Below are positions 16,563 through 24,832 of a DNA stretch of 36,640 nt, one piece after another. Source of the DNA: UBA7803 sp049454295 (GTDB lineage Bacteria; Pseudomonadota; Gammaproteobacteria; Pseudomonadales; Azotimanducaceae). The notes under the pieces are model-generated. The model saw nothing but the letters and a program-made list of their open reading frames with translations. It was not told the origin of the DNA and ran no database searches. The stretch is from contig JBMTYG010000016.1 in NCBI GenBank assembly GCA_049454295.1, positions 1-36,640 on the forward strand, given 5' to 3'. The stretch's first letter is position 1. The number at the start of each line of letters is the position of its first letter. The translations under genes were made by a program, and so were the position numbers.

Positions 16563-18013
16563 GCGACCTCGCGTTTGCCTCTGCGGCAGACATCGCCCGC
16601 CGCATTCGGGCGCGGGAGATATCCTCCCGCGCGGTTACCGATCATCTGATCGATCGTATCGAGCGGCGTGACGGGGCCATCAACGCGGTGGTGGTGCGGG
16701 ATTTCGGCCGAGCCCGTGCGGCGGCTGATGCGGCCGATGCGGCGCTCGCGCGCGGTGACGCGTTGGGTGCGCTGCACGGCGTGCCGCTGACGGTCAAGGA
16801 ATCCTATGACGTCACCGGTTTGCCAACGACCTGGGGACTGGCCACTTTTCAGGACAACCTCGCATCGGCAGATTCCGCTGTCGTTGCGAGCCTGCGCGCG
16901 GCGGGCGCGGTGATCCTCGGCAAGACCAACGTACCGGTCGAGCTTGCGGATTTTCAGAGCTTCAACCCGATCTACGGCACCACTAACAATCCCTGGAATG
17001 TGGCGCGCGTCCCTGGGGGATCGTCCGGGGGCTCGGCTGCCGCGTTGGCAGCTGGCTTTACGCCGCTCGAGTTTGGTTCGGACATCGGTGGCTCTATTCG
17101 CAATCCCGCCCATTTCTGCGGGGTCTATGGTCACAAGCCCACGTGGAACATCGTTCCGACGCAGGGCCATGGGTTGCCGGGAATGCTCGCGTCGCCGGAC
17201 ATTGCGGTCATGGGGCCGCTTGCGCGGACGGCGGAAGATCTCGCCCTGGCGCTTGATCTGGTTGCCGGTCCCGGTCCCCTTGCGACCGGATGGCGACTTG
17301 ATCTGCCCCGCCCTGCGCATAAACGACTCGCCGATTATCGAGTGGCGATCTGGGCGGATGACCCGCGCTCACCGGTTGCGCGAGAAGTCGCCGATCGCGT
17401 GCAGTTGATTGCAGATGTGCTGGCCCGCGCCGGCGCCAAGGTGTCCGATACTGCGCGCCCGGCAATCAACCCGGACCAGAGCTTCGAGACCTATCTCTAT
17501 ATGCTGAATGGCGTGATGGCCGCTGGTCTGCCGGATGATGTCTTCCAGCAGCTGTCTGCAGATGCGGCGACGCTTGATCCGGCGGATCGCAGTGTGGAAG
17601 CAATCAATCTGCGTTCTACGGTGCAGCATCATCGCGACTGGATTCGTCACAACAACGCGCGTGAAGCGTTGCGCATGGCCTGGCGCGCGTTCTTTGGTGA
17701 GTGGGATATCCTCATTTGCCCGCAGATGCCGACCACCGCGTTTCCGCACGACCAACGTGTGCCGATGACGGCGCGAACGATACGCATCGACAACGCGGAC
17801 CATCCCTACTTCCAGCAAATCTACTGGGCGGGTCTAACCACGGTGTCTTACCTACCGAGCACGGTCTTCCCCACCGGTCCATCGCGTGAAGGGCTGCCGA
17901 TCGGGCTACAGGCGGTGACCGCGGAGTTCGCCGACCACACGAGCATCGATTTCGCGCGGCTCTTGGCAAACGAGATCGGCGGGTTCGTACCGCCGCCGGC
18001 GTTCCGCGACTGA
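16559..18013 (+). CDS. Amidase signature family hydrolase
   Basis: The ATG at 16559 overlaps the SDR stop. The 484-residue protein contains the Ser-cisSer-Lys triad of amidase-signature enzymes: Lys80 (GVPLTVKES), Ser155 (GGSSGGS) and nucleophile Ser179 (GSDIGGSIRNPA). Flanking family landmarks such as AVILGKTNVPVELADFQSFNPIYGTTNNPW and GVYGHKPTW are intact, so it should be active. It has no signal peptide and is probably cytoplasmic. These enzymes hydrolyse amides, releasing ammonia or amines. The downstream ABC importer suggests its substrate is brought in by that transporter. The exact amide is unknown. Confidence 0.93.
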   Translation: MSDLAFASAADIARRIRAREISSRAVTDHLIDRIERRDGAINAVVVRDFGRARAAADAADAALARGDALGALHGVPLTVKESYDVTGLPTTWGLATFQDNLASADSAVVASLRAAGAVILGKTNVPVELADFQSFNPIYGTTNNPWNVARVPGGSSGGSAAALAAGFTPLEFGSDIGGSIRNPAHFCGVYGHKPTWNIVPTQGHGLPGMLASPDIAVMGPLARTAEDLALALDLVAGPGPLATGWRLDLPRPAHKRLADYRVAIWADDPRSPVAREVADRVQLIADVLARAGAKVSDTARPAINPDQSFETYLYMLNGVMAAGLPDDVFQQLSADAATLDPADRSVEAINLRSTVQHHRDWIRHNNAREALRMAWRAFFGEWDILICPQMPTTAFPHDQRVPMTARTIRIDNADHPYFQQIYWAGLTTVSYLPSTVFPTGPSREGLPIGLQAVTAEFADHTSIDFARLLANEIGGFVPPPAFRD

Positions 18014-18762
18014 TGGATGCGCCCGCCATCGAAGTGCGTGACCTGGTGAAGCGGTTTCCCAACCAGACGCGCAATGTGCTGGAGAGCATCTCTTTCACGG
18101 TAGCTTCGGGAGAGTGCGTTGCGCTCCTGGGTCCCTCGGGATGTGGCAAAACCACGCTGCTGCGCCTGATCATGGGCATCGAGGCGGCGACGAGTGGTTC
18201 GCTCGTGGTCGAGGACAGTCTGCACTCGCGGCTCGCTTATGTGTTTCAGGAGCCCCGGCTTGTGCCCTGGCGCACCGCACTCGAGAACGTGCTGTTGCCG
18301 TTTGAGCTGACCGGGTCGCTTAACGCCGAAGCGAGGGAGTTCGCAGTGGCGCGGCTGCGAGAGCTCGGACTCGGCGAGCGCCTTGGACATTTCCCGCGCG
18401 AGTTGTCGGGCGGCATGCAGATGAGGGTCGCGCTCGCGCGAGCGCTGGTTACCCGACCGAGAATCCTGCTGCTCGATGAACCCTTTGCGGCATTGGACGA
18501 GAGAACCCGTTTTCGTCTCGAGGATCTCCTGCTCGAGCTGCGTTCGGAGTACGACCTGCAGTATGTGTTCGTCACGCATTCCATCTCGGAAGCGGTATAT
18601 CTCGGCGATCGCGTGCTGCTGCTCAACAATCATGGGCGCTTGCATGCAGACGAGCACATAGTGCTCCCGCCCCGAAATCAGGAGCTCAAGTTACAGCCGG
18701 AGTTCAGCCGTTACGTGCGCGGTTTGTCGCAAAGCTTTCACGCGCTCGAGGTCAATGCATGA
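18013..18762 (+). CDS. ABC transporter ATP-binding protein (nitrate/sulfonate/taurine-type importer)
   Basis: The ATG at 18013 shares its A with the amidase TGA (TGATG). The 249-residue ATPase has Walker A GPSGCGKTT (40-48), Q-loop VFQEPRLVPWRT, signature LSGGMQMRVALARAL, Walker B ILLLDEPFAALD and H-loop VFVTHSISEA. The VFQEPRLVPWR wording is characteristic of SsuB/TauB/NrtD-type importers. It energises uptake through the permease and binding protein encoded directly downstream. Confidence 0.95.
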   Translation: MDAPAIEVRDLVKRFPNQTRNVLESISFTVASGECVALLGPSGCGKTTLLRLIMGIEAATSGSLVVEDSLHSRLAYVFQEPRLVPWRTALENVLLPFELTGSLNAEAREFAVARLRELGLGERLGHFPRELSGGMQMRVALARALVTRPRILLLDEPFAALDERTRFRLEDLLLELRSEYDLQYVFVTHSISEAVYLGDRVLLLNNHGRLHADEHIVLPPRNQELKLQPEFSRYVRGLSQSFHALEVNA

Positions 18763-19520
18763 GCCTGCGCGAGCGATTGCCGGCGTGGATTTTTCTCCTG
18801 GCGCTGCTCGTCATTTGGGAGCAAAGCGTCAGTCGCGGGCTGGTCCCGGACTATCTTCTACCCGCGCCGAGCGGCATCTGGGCGACGGCGGTCGAACTGC
18901 GAACGGAGCTTTGGGCGGCGACGCTGTCGACTTTCTCCTCGATCCTCTGGGGGCTTGTGATGAGTGCGGTGGTCGGTGTGACCGCGGCGATGTGTTTCTT
19001 TGTCGTGCCCCTGTTGCGGCGCGCTATCCTGCCGTTCTGCGTGTTCTTTCAGACCGTGCCCATCATCGCCATCGCGCCGCTACTGGTGATCTGGTTTGGT
19101 TTTGGTGAGACGACGGTGCGTGCCTCCGCTTTTATCGTCTCCGTGTTTCCGATACTCGCGAACACGCTCACGGGTCTTGAGGAGACTGATCCGCTGTTGC
19201 GGGAGCTCTTCAGGTTGTACCGTCCCTCCCGTCTCAAGACCATTCTCAAGCTGCAGCTTCCTTCGGCTATTCCCTATGTGCTTGCCGGGCTGCGCATCGC
19301 CGTCGGGCTTGCGACCATCGGCGCTATCGTTGGTGAGTTCATTGCAGGGGGCGGACTTGGCGCGCTGATCGATTCTGCGTTGACACAGCAGCGCACGGAT
19401 CTCGTGTTTGGTGGTGTGCTGGCTTCAACTGTGTTGGCACTGGTACTGGTGCTCGGCATCGATTTATTAAGTCGATTGCTCATGGGCCGTAGACCTTATA
19501 TGAGGAGTGGTTCTCGATGA
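18759..19520 (+). CDS. ABC transporter permease (SsuC/TauC-like)
   Basis: The ATG at 18759 overlaps the ATPase stop by four bases. The 253-residue protein has about six transmembrane helices and the binding-protein-dependent transport EAA-like loop (ELFRLYRPSRLKTILKLQLPSAIPYVLAGLRIAVGLA), with conserved GLATIGAIVGEFIAGGGLGALI after it. The N-terminal PDYLLPAPSGIW is typical for this subclass. It forms a homodimeric channel with the upstream ATPase. Substrate is set by the downstream binding protein. Confidence 0.93.
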   Translation: MSLRERLPAWIFLLALLVIWEQSVSRGLVPDYLLPAPSGIWATAVELRTELWAATLSTFSSILWGLVMSAVVGVTAAMCFFVVPLLRRAILPFCVFFQTVPIIAIAPLLVIWFGFGETTVRASAFIVSVFPILANTLTGLEETDPLLRELFRLYRPSRLKTILKLQLPSAIPYVLAGLRIAVGLATIGAIVGEFIAGGGLGALIDSALTQQRTDLVFGGVLASTVLALVLVLGIDLLSRLLMGRRPYMRSGSR

Positions 19521-20470
19521 TCAGATTTTTCGTGCAGGCCGCGGTCATGATGCTCGGCCTCACGGCATTGGCGAGCCAGTCAGAGGCGGACGCGGTGCGG
19601 TTAGCGCTCAACTGGAAAGCAGAACCGCAGTTCGGCGGATTTTACGCGGCGCAGGTCTCCGGCCATTTTGCAGCAGAGGGACTTGACGTCGAGATCATCG
19701 AAGGCGGATCTGGCGCTCCCACTATCCAAATCGTCGGTGCTAATCAGGTGGAATATGCGATCGTGGCTGCGGATGAGATTGTCATCTCCCATGATCGGGG
19801 TGCGGGAAATGTTGTGGCTTTGTTTGCGGTCTATCAGACCTATCCGCAGGCCATCATGGTGCATCGGGCACGCGGGTTTAAGGGCCTTGAGGACGTGTTC
19901 AAGAACGAAGGCACGCTGCTCTGGCAGGGCGGGCTTCCTTATGCACAGTTTCTCTCGCGTCGGTATGCGCCCGCCCGCGTTCGCACTGCGCCTTACCTCG
20001 GCGGCATCGGCAACTTCCAGAATGACCCGATGATCTCGCAGCAGTGCTTTGCCACAAGCGAACCCCTCACCGCCGCGCGAGCAGGACTTGCCGTTGACAC
20101 GTTCATGATCGCGGACAGCGGGTACAACCCCTATACGACCGTGCTGGTCACGACCCGCGATCGGCTGGCAAACCACCCCGACGAGGCGAAACGCATGGTT
20201 GCCGCGGTGCGCGCCGGCTGGGAAAGCTATCTTGCTGATCCATCCGCGACCAATGCCGCGATGGGAAGCATCAACAAGGCGATGGACGCAACCACATTCA
20301 GTGAGAGCGCGGCCGTGCAAGTGCCGCTGATTCGACCCGAGGGGTTGGTCCAACTCGGCACCATGACACAGGAGCGCTGGACCCTTCTCGTACAGCAGCT
20401 GAGCGAACTCAAGGTGATCCGCAAGGCGATCGATCCGTCGGTGCTCTTCGTTAATCTCGGAAACGAGTGA
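19517..20470 (+). CDS. ABC transporter substrate-binding protein, SsuA/THI5-like
   Basis: The ATG at 19517 overlaps the permease stop. The 317-residue protein has a signal peptide (to about residue 26, TALASQSEADA) and the family opening RLALNWKAEPQFGGFYAA, close to the LNW-P-H-GFY pattern of thiamine-pyrimidine and riboflavin-type binding proteins. Further markers are GHFAAEGLDVEIIEGG, EYAIVAADEIVISHDRG and YQTYPQAIMVHRARGFKGLEDV. No lipobox is present, so it should be a free periplasmic protein. Ligand is unknown: the family covers pyrimidines, riboflavin, nitrate and sulfonates. Together with the amidase, an amide-bearing heterocycle is one idea, at inference level only. Confidence 0.88.
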   Translation: MIRFFVQAAVMMLGLTALASQSEADAVRLALNWKAEPQFGGFYAAQVSGHFAAEGLDVEIIEGGSGAPTIQIVGANQVEYAIVAADEIVISHDRGAGNVVALFAVYQTYPQAIMVHRARGFKGLEDVFKNEGTLLWQGGLPYAQFLSRRYAPARVRTAPYLGGIGNFQNDPMISQQCFATSEPLTAARAGLAVDTFMIADSGYNPYTTVLVTTRDRLANHPDEAKRMVAAVRAGWESYLADPSATNAAMGSINKAMDATTFSESAAVQVPLIRPEGLVQLGTMTQERWTLLVQQLSELKVIRKAIDPSVLFVNLGNE

Positions 20471-21627
20471 TGTCCTGTTACACGGGTCGAGATCTCGCGG
20501 CTGGTGTGGTGAACGTGGTCGGAGCATACGACTTCGATTTCAGGTCCGAGGGCGTGAGCCCGCGGCGGCTGCCTGCCTGGACCCGTGCTCAGCTGCCTGC
20601 GGTGATGGACCCGATCGTACGCATGCCCTCGGGCGTGCGGCTCGCGTTCGTCACCAACTCGACGCGTATCGTGCTGAACGCCCAGACCACTCGGCTAGTA
20701 ACGCCGCCTGCGGAACCCCGACAGGTAGCGTTTGATCTGCTGATCGATGGCGGCGCTCCAATAACGAGGAGCTCGACGCAAGGCAACACGATCTGGCTGG
20801 ATCGGTCTGATCCTGCCGCGTTCAGACTGGAGCGCGGTTCCGCGCTCACGATGGTCTGGGAAGGGTTGGGCACGGCACGCAAGCAGTGCGAGCTCTGGCT
20901 GCCGCACAATGCGTTCGTTGAGCTACGCAGTCTGGACCTTGATTCCAATGCCATTCTGGTGCCGGCACCCGCCCCCACCGCACGGCGCTGGGTGCATTAT
21001 GGCAGCTCCATTAGCCACTGCCTGGAAGCGGATTCCCCGACGGGTATCTGGCCCGCGGTGACCGCCAAGCGGCTTGGCCTGCATCTGGTGAATTACGGTT
21101 TTGGCGGACAATGCCATCTCGATCCGTTTATGGCGCGGACGCTGCGGGACACGCCCGCGGACCTGCTTTCTTTGAAGGTGGGCATCAATGTGATCAACGG
21201 CGACACGATGCGCGAGCGTGTGTTCGTGCCGGTGGTACACGGCTTTCTCGACACGCTGCGCGAGGGCAAGCCACAAACCCCTGTGGTGCTCGTCTCTCCC
21301 ATTTTTTGTCCTAGCGCCGAGACGACGCCGGGTCCCACGCTTCCCGGTGCTGACGGGCGGTTTCGTACCGAACCTGGGTTAGCCCGGCTGCGTCAGGGAT
21401 GCCTCACACTGACCCGTGTGCGGGAGATCCTCGCGCAGGTCGTCGAACAACGCCGAGCGGCGGGAGACACGGCGCTGCACTACGTTGACGGACTCAAGCT
21501 GTTTGGCGCCGCAGATGCGGGCGATCTCCCGGACGATCTCCATCCGAACCCTGACGGTTATCGCCGCATGGGAGAGCGGTTTGCTGATGCATTGGTTCAG
21601 CTCGGGCTTGATGCGTTGATCGGCTGA
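20470..21627 (+). CDS. SGNH/GDSL hydrolase with N-terminal beta-sandwich-like domain
   Basis: The ATG at 20470 shares a base with the binding-protein stop (TGATG). A GTG at 20467 is an alternative start. Residues 1-170 form an all-beta-looking domain (FVTNSTRIVLN, VAFDLLIDGG), as in CE2-type or sialate-esterase-like proteins. The catalytic domain has block I HYGSSISH with likely nucleophile Ser180, block II Gly (NYGFGGQ), a block III GIN and block V DDLHPN with Asp/His. The Asp of GDS is replaced by Ser, which is common in this subgroup. It probably cleaves an ester. There is no signal peptide, so it should act in the cytoplasm on imported material. It closes the coupled operon and its end overlaps the convergent lipase gene by 31 bases. 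Confidence 0.87.
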   Translation: MSCYTGRDLAAGVVNVVGAYDFDFRSEGVSPRRLPAWTRAQLPAVMDPIVRMPSGVRLAFVTNSTRIVLNAQTTRLVTPPAEPRQVAFDLLIDGGAPITRSSTQGNTIWLDRSDPAAFRLERGSALTMVWEGLGTARKQCELWLPHNAFVELRSLDLDSNAILVPAPAPTARRWVHYGSSISHCLEADSPTGIWPAVTAKRLGLHLVNYGFGGQCHLDPFMARTLRDTPADLLSLKVGINVINGDTMRERVFVPVVHGFLDTLREGKPQTPVVLVSPIFCPSAETTPGPTLPGADGRFRTEPGLARLRQGCLTLTRVREILAQVVEQRRAAGDTALHYVDGLKLFGAADAGDLPDDLHPNPDGYRRMGERFADALVQLGLDALIG

Positions 21628-23054
21628 GCGTCCGGCTGCGGCGGGGGCGGACGCAAGAGGGCGTGCAGCAAATTGTCGAGCAGGACGGGATCGCCGCTCA
21701 GGCTGCGGTGCTCCGCGCACAAAAACGTCGCTGGCGCGTCCGCAAGGGTGGTTGTTCCTCGGTGCGCCCGGCCGGTGAGCGACCGGCGTGTGACCACGGT
21801 ATCGCCCGGTTCCAGCATGAGCGCTGGGTAGTCAATATTGTCCTGACCGCCCGGAGCGCGCTCTACGACGCGGGGATGTGATCCGCGTGTATCCAGCAGC
21901 AGGCGCGCCAGGGTTGGAGCGCAATCTCCGCCGAAGAGCTGCACGGGAACTCCGAGCGGATTATCTGTATTGGACAGGGCTCTGATGAAGGCCTCTCCGG
22001 TACGTAGCTGTCGCGCAAAGTAATGTTCCAGACGCTCGAGATACTGAGCCCCCGCTAGCCCCCCGCCGTGCCGCGCCACGACGCGTTCCCGAGTCTCGCG
22101 CGCAAAGATCGACCAGCGGTGAGTGCGCCAGGTCTCGACATCGAAGAGATCAACCGCGGCGATTCTGCCCTCCCGATCGATCAGCCAAGGATCGTCCGGG
22201 TGCGGAAACAGCTGCAGAGGACCTGGGCAGGTGGCGAGTATTTCGGGTGGAATTCGACGTAGCCCAATCTCTTCGCCGCGCAAATGCGCGAGCACCGGCT
22301 GGACGGTGCCTCGCAGGGGAGCACCCAGCAAAAACAACCGACTCACGGCGTCCGCACCTGGACGCAAGGGGCGGGTCGCGCCGCGAATCGCGGCTCGTGC
22401 CGTGCCATAACGGATGAACCATGCCGCCAGAAGCCCGCCGTTCGAGTGGCCAAGAAGATCTACCCGCAAACGGGGGTCTTGGTGATCGATCCTGATCTGC
22501 TCGATAAGCTGTTCGAGGCCCGGCGCCAGGCTCGGGTTATCGCGACGCCAGTCGTGGGCGTAGACATAGAGACATCGGCGCCTGTCGGGTGGTGGCGTAC
22601 CGACGGCCATGAGTTGATATCCGCCGATCTCTGTCAGCGCGTCGAGTAGCCGTCCGTAAAAGTCGAATCCCAATCCTTCCCGCAGGACTCCGCGGGGTTC
22701 GAGCGTTGCGGTCGACGCTGCCTGACCTTGATGATCGATCGCCATGGCGAGATCTTCGTAACGGCTGAACAGTAGCTTCAGGTTGGATGACGGCCAGCGC
22801 TCACGCCCGATTGTGCCGTCGTGAAGCGTGGTACCAAATGCGCCCGGAATAAAGATGAGCGGCGGCCCCGGCGGCACCTGAGCTGCCTGTGCTAGATCAT
22901 CGCCGTAGATGCGCGGCAGCGGCGGGCTTCGGCCCGCCGGCAGCGTTGTGCATCCAGCCAGGGTGATCAGACCCGCCAGAAAGTGGCGACGAGACCGTGT
23001 GTGACCGCGTGTTACTGTCAGAGCGAAAGCCCACGAGCGTTGCCGTTGATTGCG
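21597..23054 (-). CDS. LCAT-like alpha/beta hydrolase lipoprotein, start codon unclear
   Basis: From the first GTG at 22875-22877 the product is 426 residues with PLIFIPGAFGTTL, YVYAHDWRRDN, nucleophile elbow GHSNGG, late acidic (ALMLEPGDTVV) and His (AEHRSLSGDP) residues. This matches the lecithin:cholesterol acyltransferase-like lipase fold. However, the frame continues upstream of that GTG as RRHFLAGLITLAGCTTLPAG, a good lipoprotein signal with lipobox LAGC at about 22946-22957. It ends at a TGA at 23055-23057. No ATG, GTG or TTG occurs in frame in between. Translation may use a CTG-type start, or the start region may be mutated. The product would be a membrane-anchored esterase or acyltransferase. 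It faces the SGNH hydrolase gene and overlaps it by 31 bases. Confidence 0.75.
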   Translation of the reverse strand, partial: RNQRQRSWAFALTVTRGHTRSRRHFLAGLITLAGCTTLPAGRSPPLPRIYGDDLAQAAQVPPGPPLIFIPGAFGTTLHDGTIGRERWPSSNLKLLFSRYEDLAMAIDHQGQAASTATLEPRGVLREGLGFDFYGRLLDALTEIGGYQLMAVGTPPPDRRRCLYVYAHDWRRDNPSLAPGLEQLIEQIRIDHQDPRLRVDLLGHSNGGLLAAWFIRYGTARAAIRGATRPLRPGADAVSRLFLLGAPLRGTVQPVLAHLRGEEIGLRRIPPEILATCPGPLQLFPHPDDPWLIDREGRIAAVDLFDVETWRTHRWSIFARETRERVVARHGGGLAGAQYLERLEHYFARQLRTGEAFIRALSNTDNPLGVPVQLFGGDCAPTLARLLLDTRGSHPRVVERAPGGQDNIDYPALMLEPGDTVVTRRSLTGRAHRGTTTLADAPATFLCAEHRSLSGDPVLLDNLLHALLRPPPPQPDAQPINASSPS

Positions 23055-23195
23055 TCAGGTTAGGCCTGGTCGATTCGGCTGACACCTAGGGCTAGTGCGG
23101 AGTGTGGCCCCCGCAATGACGACAGCCGCTTGTGACGCGTCGAACATTGCCGCAAGATTTGTGGCTCTGGGTGAGCGATGTGAGGAAAGGCGCTT

Positions 23196-23510
23196 ATGGC
23201 GGGATTTACCGAGCGGCTGCGAGAACGACTCAAGGGCGCTGTTGCCTACGTTCGACGCGAACCCGACGGGTCACCGCCCGTCGCGCGCGAGGGCCGCGGT
23301 GTAGACGTGCCAAATCACATCGATGTTAAAGCCATCCGTGCCCGTTTGGCGCTCACGCAGGCGCAATTCGCCCGCCGGTTCGGCTTCAGCGTGCATACGT
23401 TGCGTCACTGGGAGCAGGGCCTGCGCCAGCCGGAGGGGCCAACTCGGGCCTACTTGCTGGTGATTGAGCGTGATCCCGAATCCGTGCAGCGAGCGCTGCA
23501 AACGTCCTGA
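23196..23510 (+). CDS. HigA/NadS-type helix-turn-helix regulator (lone antitoxin-like)
   Basis: The ATG at 23196 follows GAGGAAAGG. The 104-residue protein has a charged N-terminus (RLRERLKGAVAYVRREPD) and a clear Xre-type HTH in the second half (VDVKAIRARLALTQAQFARRFGFSVHTLRHWEQGLRQPEGPTRAYLLVI). The wording RFGFSVHTLRHWEQGxRQPEGP is characteristic of antitoxins paired with RelE/HigB-like toxins. No toxin frame is seen in the 110 bases upstream or 68 bases downstream, so it appears to be an orphan that may act as a stand-alone regulator. Confidence 0.85.
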   Translation: MAGFTERLRERLKGAVAYVRREPDGSPPVAREGRGVDVPNHIDVKAIRARLALTQAQFARRFGFSVHTLRHWEQGLRQPEGPTRAYLLVIERDPESVQRALQTS

Positions 23511-23578
23511 TTCGCGGTTTGTCCCAGGCTTCGCACACTGTGACGCACCCGGCGCGATCAGTCTGATTCGGGGGAAGG

Positions 23579-24832
23579 ATGTCAGAACACAGATACCGGT
23601 CAGTTGTTGCCATCGGCGCGCTGGCGATCATGTTGGCAATGAGCGGTTGCAGCGGCGAGTCGACCGGGGAATCCGCTGGCCAATCGGCCACGGAATCGGT
23701 AACCGATCCGGCCCAGATGCTGCGCGAAGCTCTGTTATCAGCCAAACCCGGCAGTACCATCACCATCCCGTCGGGACACCTGCACTTCGATCGCAGTCTG
23801 TCGCTCGAGGTCGATGGGGTGACCCTCAAGGGGTCAGGCAGCGCCACTTCCCTGCTTGACTTCAGCGGACAACTCGCCGGCGCGGAAGGCCTGCTGGTAA
23901 CCGGGCGTGATGTGACGCTCGAGGGGTTTGCGGTGCTCGACGCCAGGGGCGACGCCATCAAGATGAACCAGTGCGAGAATCTGGTTGTGCGTGACGTACG
24001 CACTGAATGGACTGGCGGACCGAAGAGCACCAATGGTGCTTACGGCCTCTATCCTGTGCAGTGCAACGGTGTGCTGATCGAAGACTCGACGGCGATCGGC
24101 GCGAGCGATGCAGGCATCTATGTCGGCCAGTCGCAGAACATCATTGTTCGCCGCAATCAGGTCGCCTTCAATGTAGCCGGTATCGAGATCGAGAACAGTA
24201 CTCAGGCCGATGTCTACGAAAACAATGTCGTCGACAACACCGGTGGCATTCTCGTGTTCGACCTGCCTGACCTGCCCGTTCAGGGTGGACGCCAGACGCG
24301 CGTGTTCGATAACACGCTCGCGCACAACAACACCGCAAACTTCGCGCCCGAAGGCAATATCGTCGGGACAGTGCCGGCCGGTACCGGCATCATGGTGAAC
24401 GCGAACGACGACATCGAGATCTTCGGCAATACGATCACGGATCATCAGACGGCAGCGGTACTCGTGGTGAGCTATCTGATCACCGGGCGGCCACTGGACG
24501 ACCCCGACTACGATCCGTTCCCGGAGAAGATTTCGGTTCACCACAACGTCATCCTGAAGACCGGCTATGCGCCGGACTCGGAACCGCTGGCCAATCTGAA
24601 GGCTGCCACCGAACTCGAATCGCTGCCCGCGATCATCTGGGATGGATTCCTCGCGCCCGGACAGACCGACCCGGTCGTCTGCGCTCATGACAATGGCGAC
24701 CTCGGTACAGTGGCCCTCGATGCGCCAAACGGATTCGCGGCACCTGATTTTTCCGGCGCGGCATTCGAATGCGAACTCCCTGCCCTGCCGGCGGTCATGC
24801 TGACATCAGCGACGATGGCTCCTGGACATTGA
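23579..24832 (+). CDS. Right-handed parallel beta-helix lipoprotein (TIGR03805-like)
   Basis: The ATG at 23579 follows GGGGGAAGG. The 417-residue protein begins with a lipoprotein signal (GALAIMLAMSGC, Cys at about 24) and a Ser/Gly/Glu-rich linker. The body is built of short strand repeats typical of a pectate-lyase-like beta-helix: VTLKGSGSATSLLDFSG, VTLEGFAVLDARGDAIKMN, NLVVRDVRTEW, IIVRRNQVAFNVAGIEIENS and ADVYENNVVDNTGG. It resembles the recalled TIGR03805 group, which is found next to the diheme cytochrome encoded immediately downstream, as here. Function is unknown; a surface carbohydrate-related or structural role is possible. Its stop overlaps the TTG start of the cytochrome gene. 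Confidence 0.85.
   Translation: MSEHRYRSVVAIGALAIMLAMSGCSGESTGESAGQSATESVTDPAQMLREALLSAKPGSTITIPSGHLHFDRSLSLEVDGVTLKGSGSATSLLDFSGQLAGAEGLLVTGRDVTLEGFAVLDARGDAIKMNQCENLVVRDVRTEWTGGPKSTNGAYGLYPVQCNGVLIEDSTAIGASDAGIYVGQSQNIIVRRNQVAFNVAGIEIENSTQADVYENNVVDNTGGILVFDLPDLPVQGGRQTRVFDNTLAHNNTANFAPEGNIVGTVPAGTGIMVNANDDIEIFGNTITDHQTAAVLVVSYLITGRPLDDPDYDPFPEKISVHHNVILKTGYAPDSEPLANLKAATELESLPAIIWDGFLAPGQTDPVVCAHDNGDLGTVALDAPNGFAAPDFSGAAFECELPALPAVMLTSATMAPGH

Noticed and set aside
23095..23329. Small frames upstream of and overlapping the HigA-like gene as a possible toxin
   Set aside because: None shows RelE/HigB-like strands or conserved residues, and two of them overlap the regulator out of frame.
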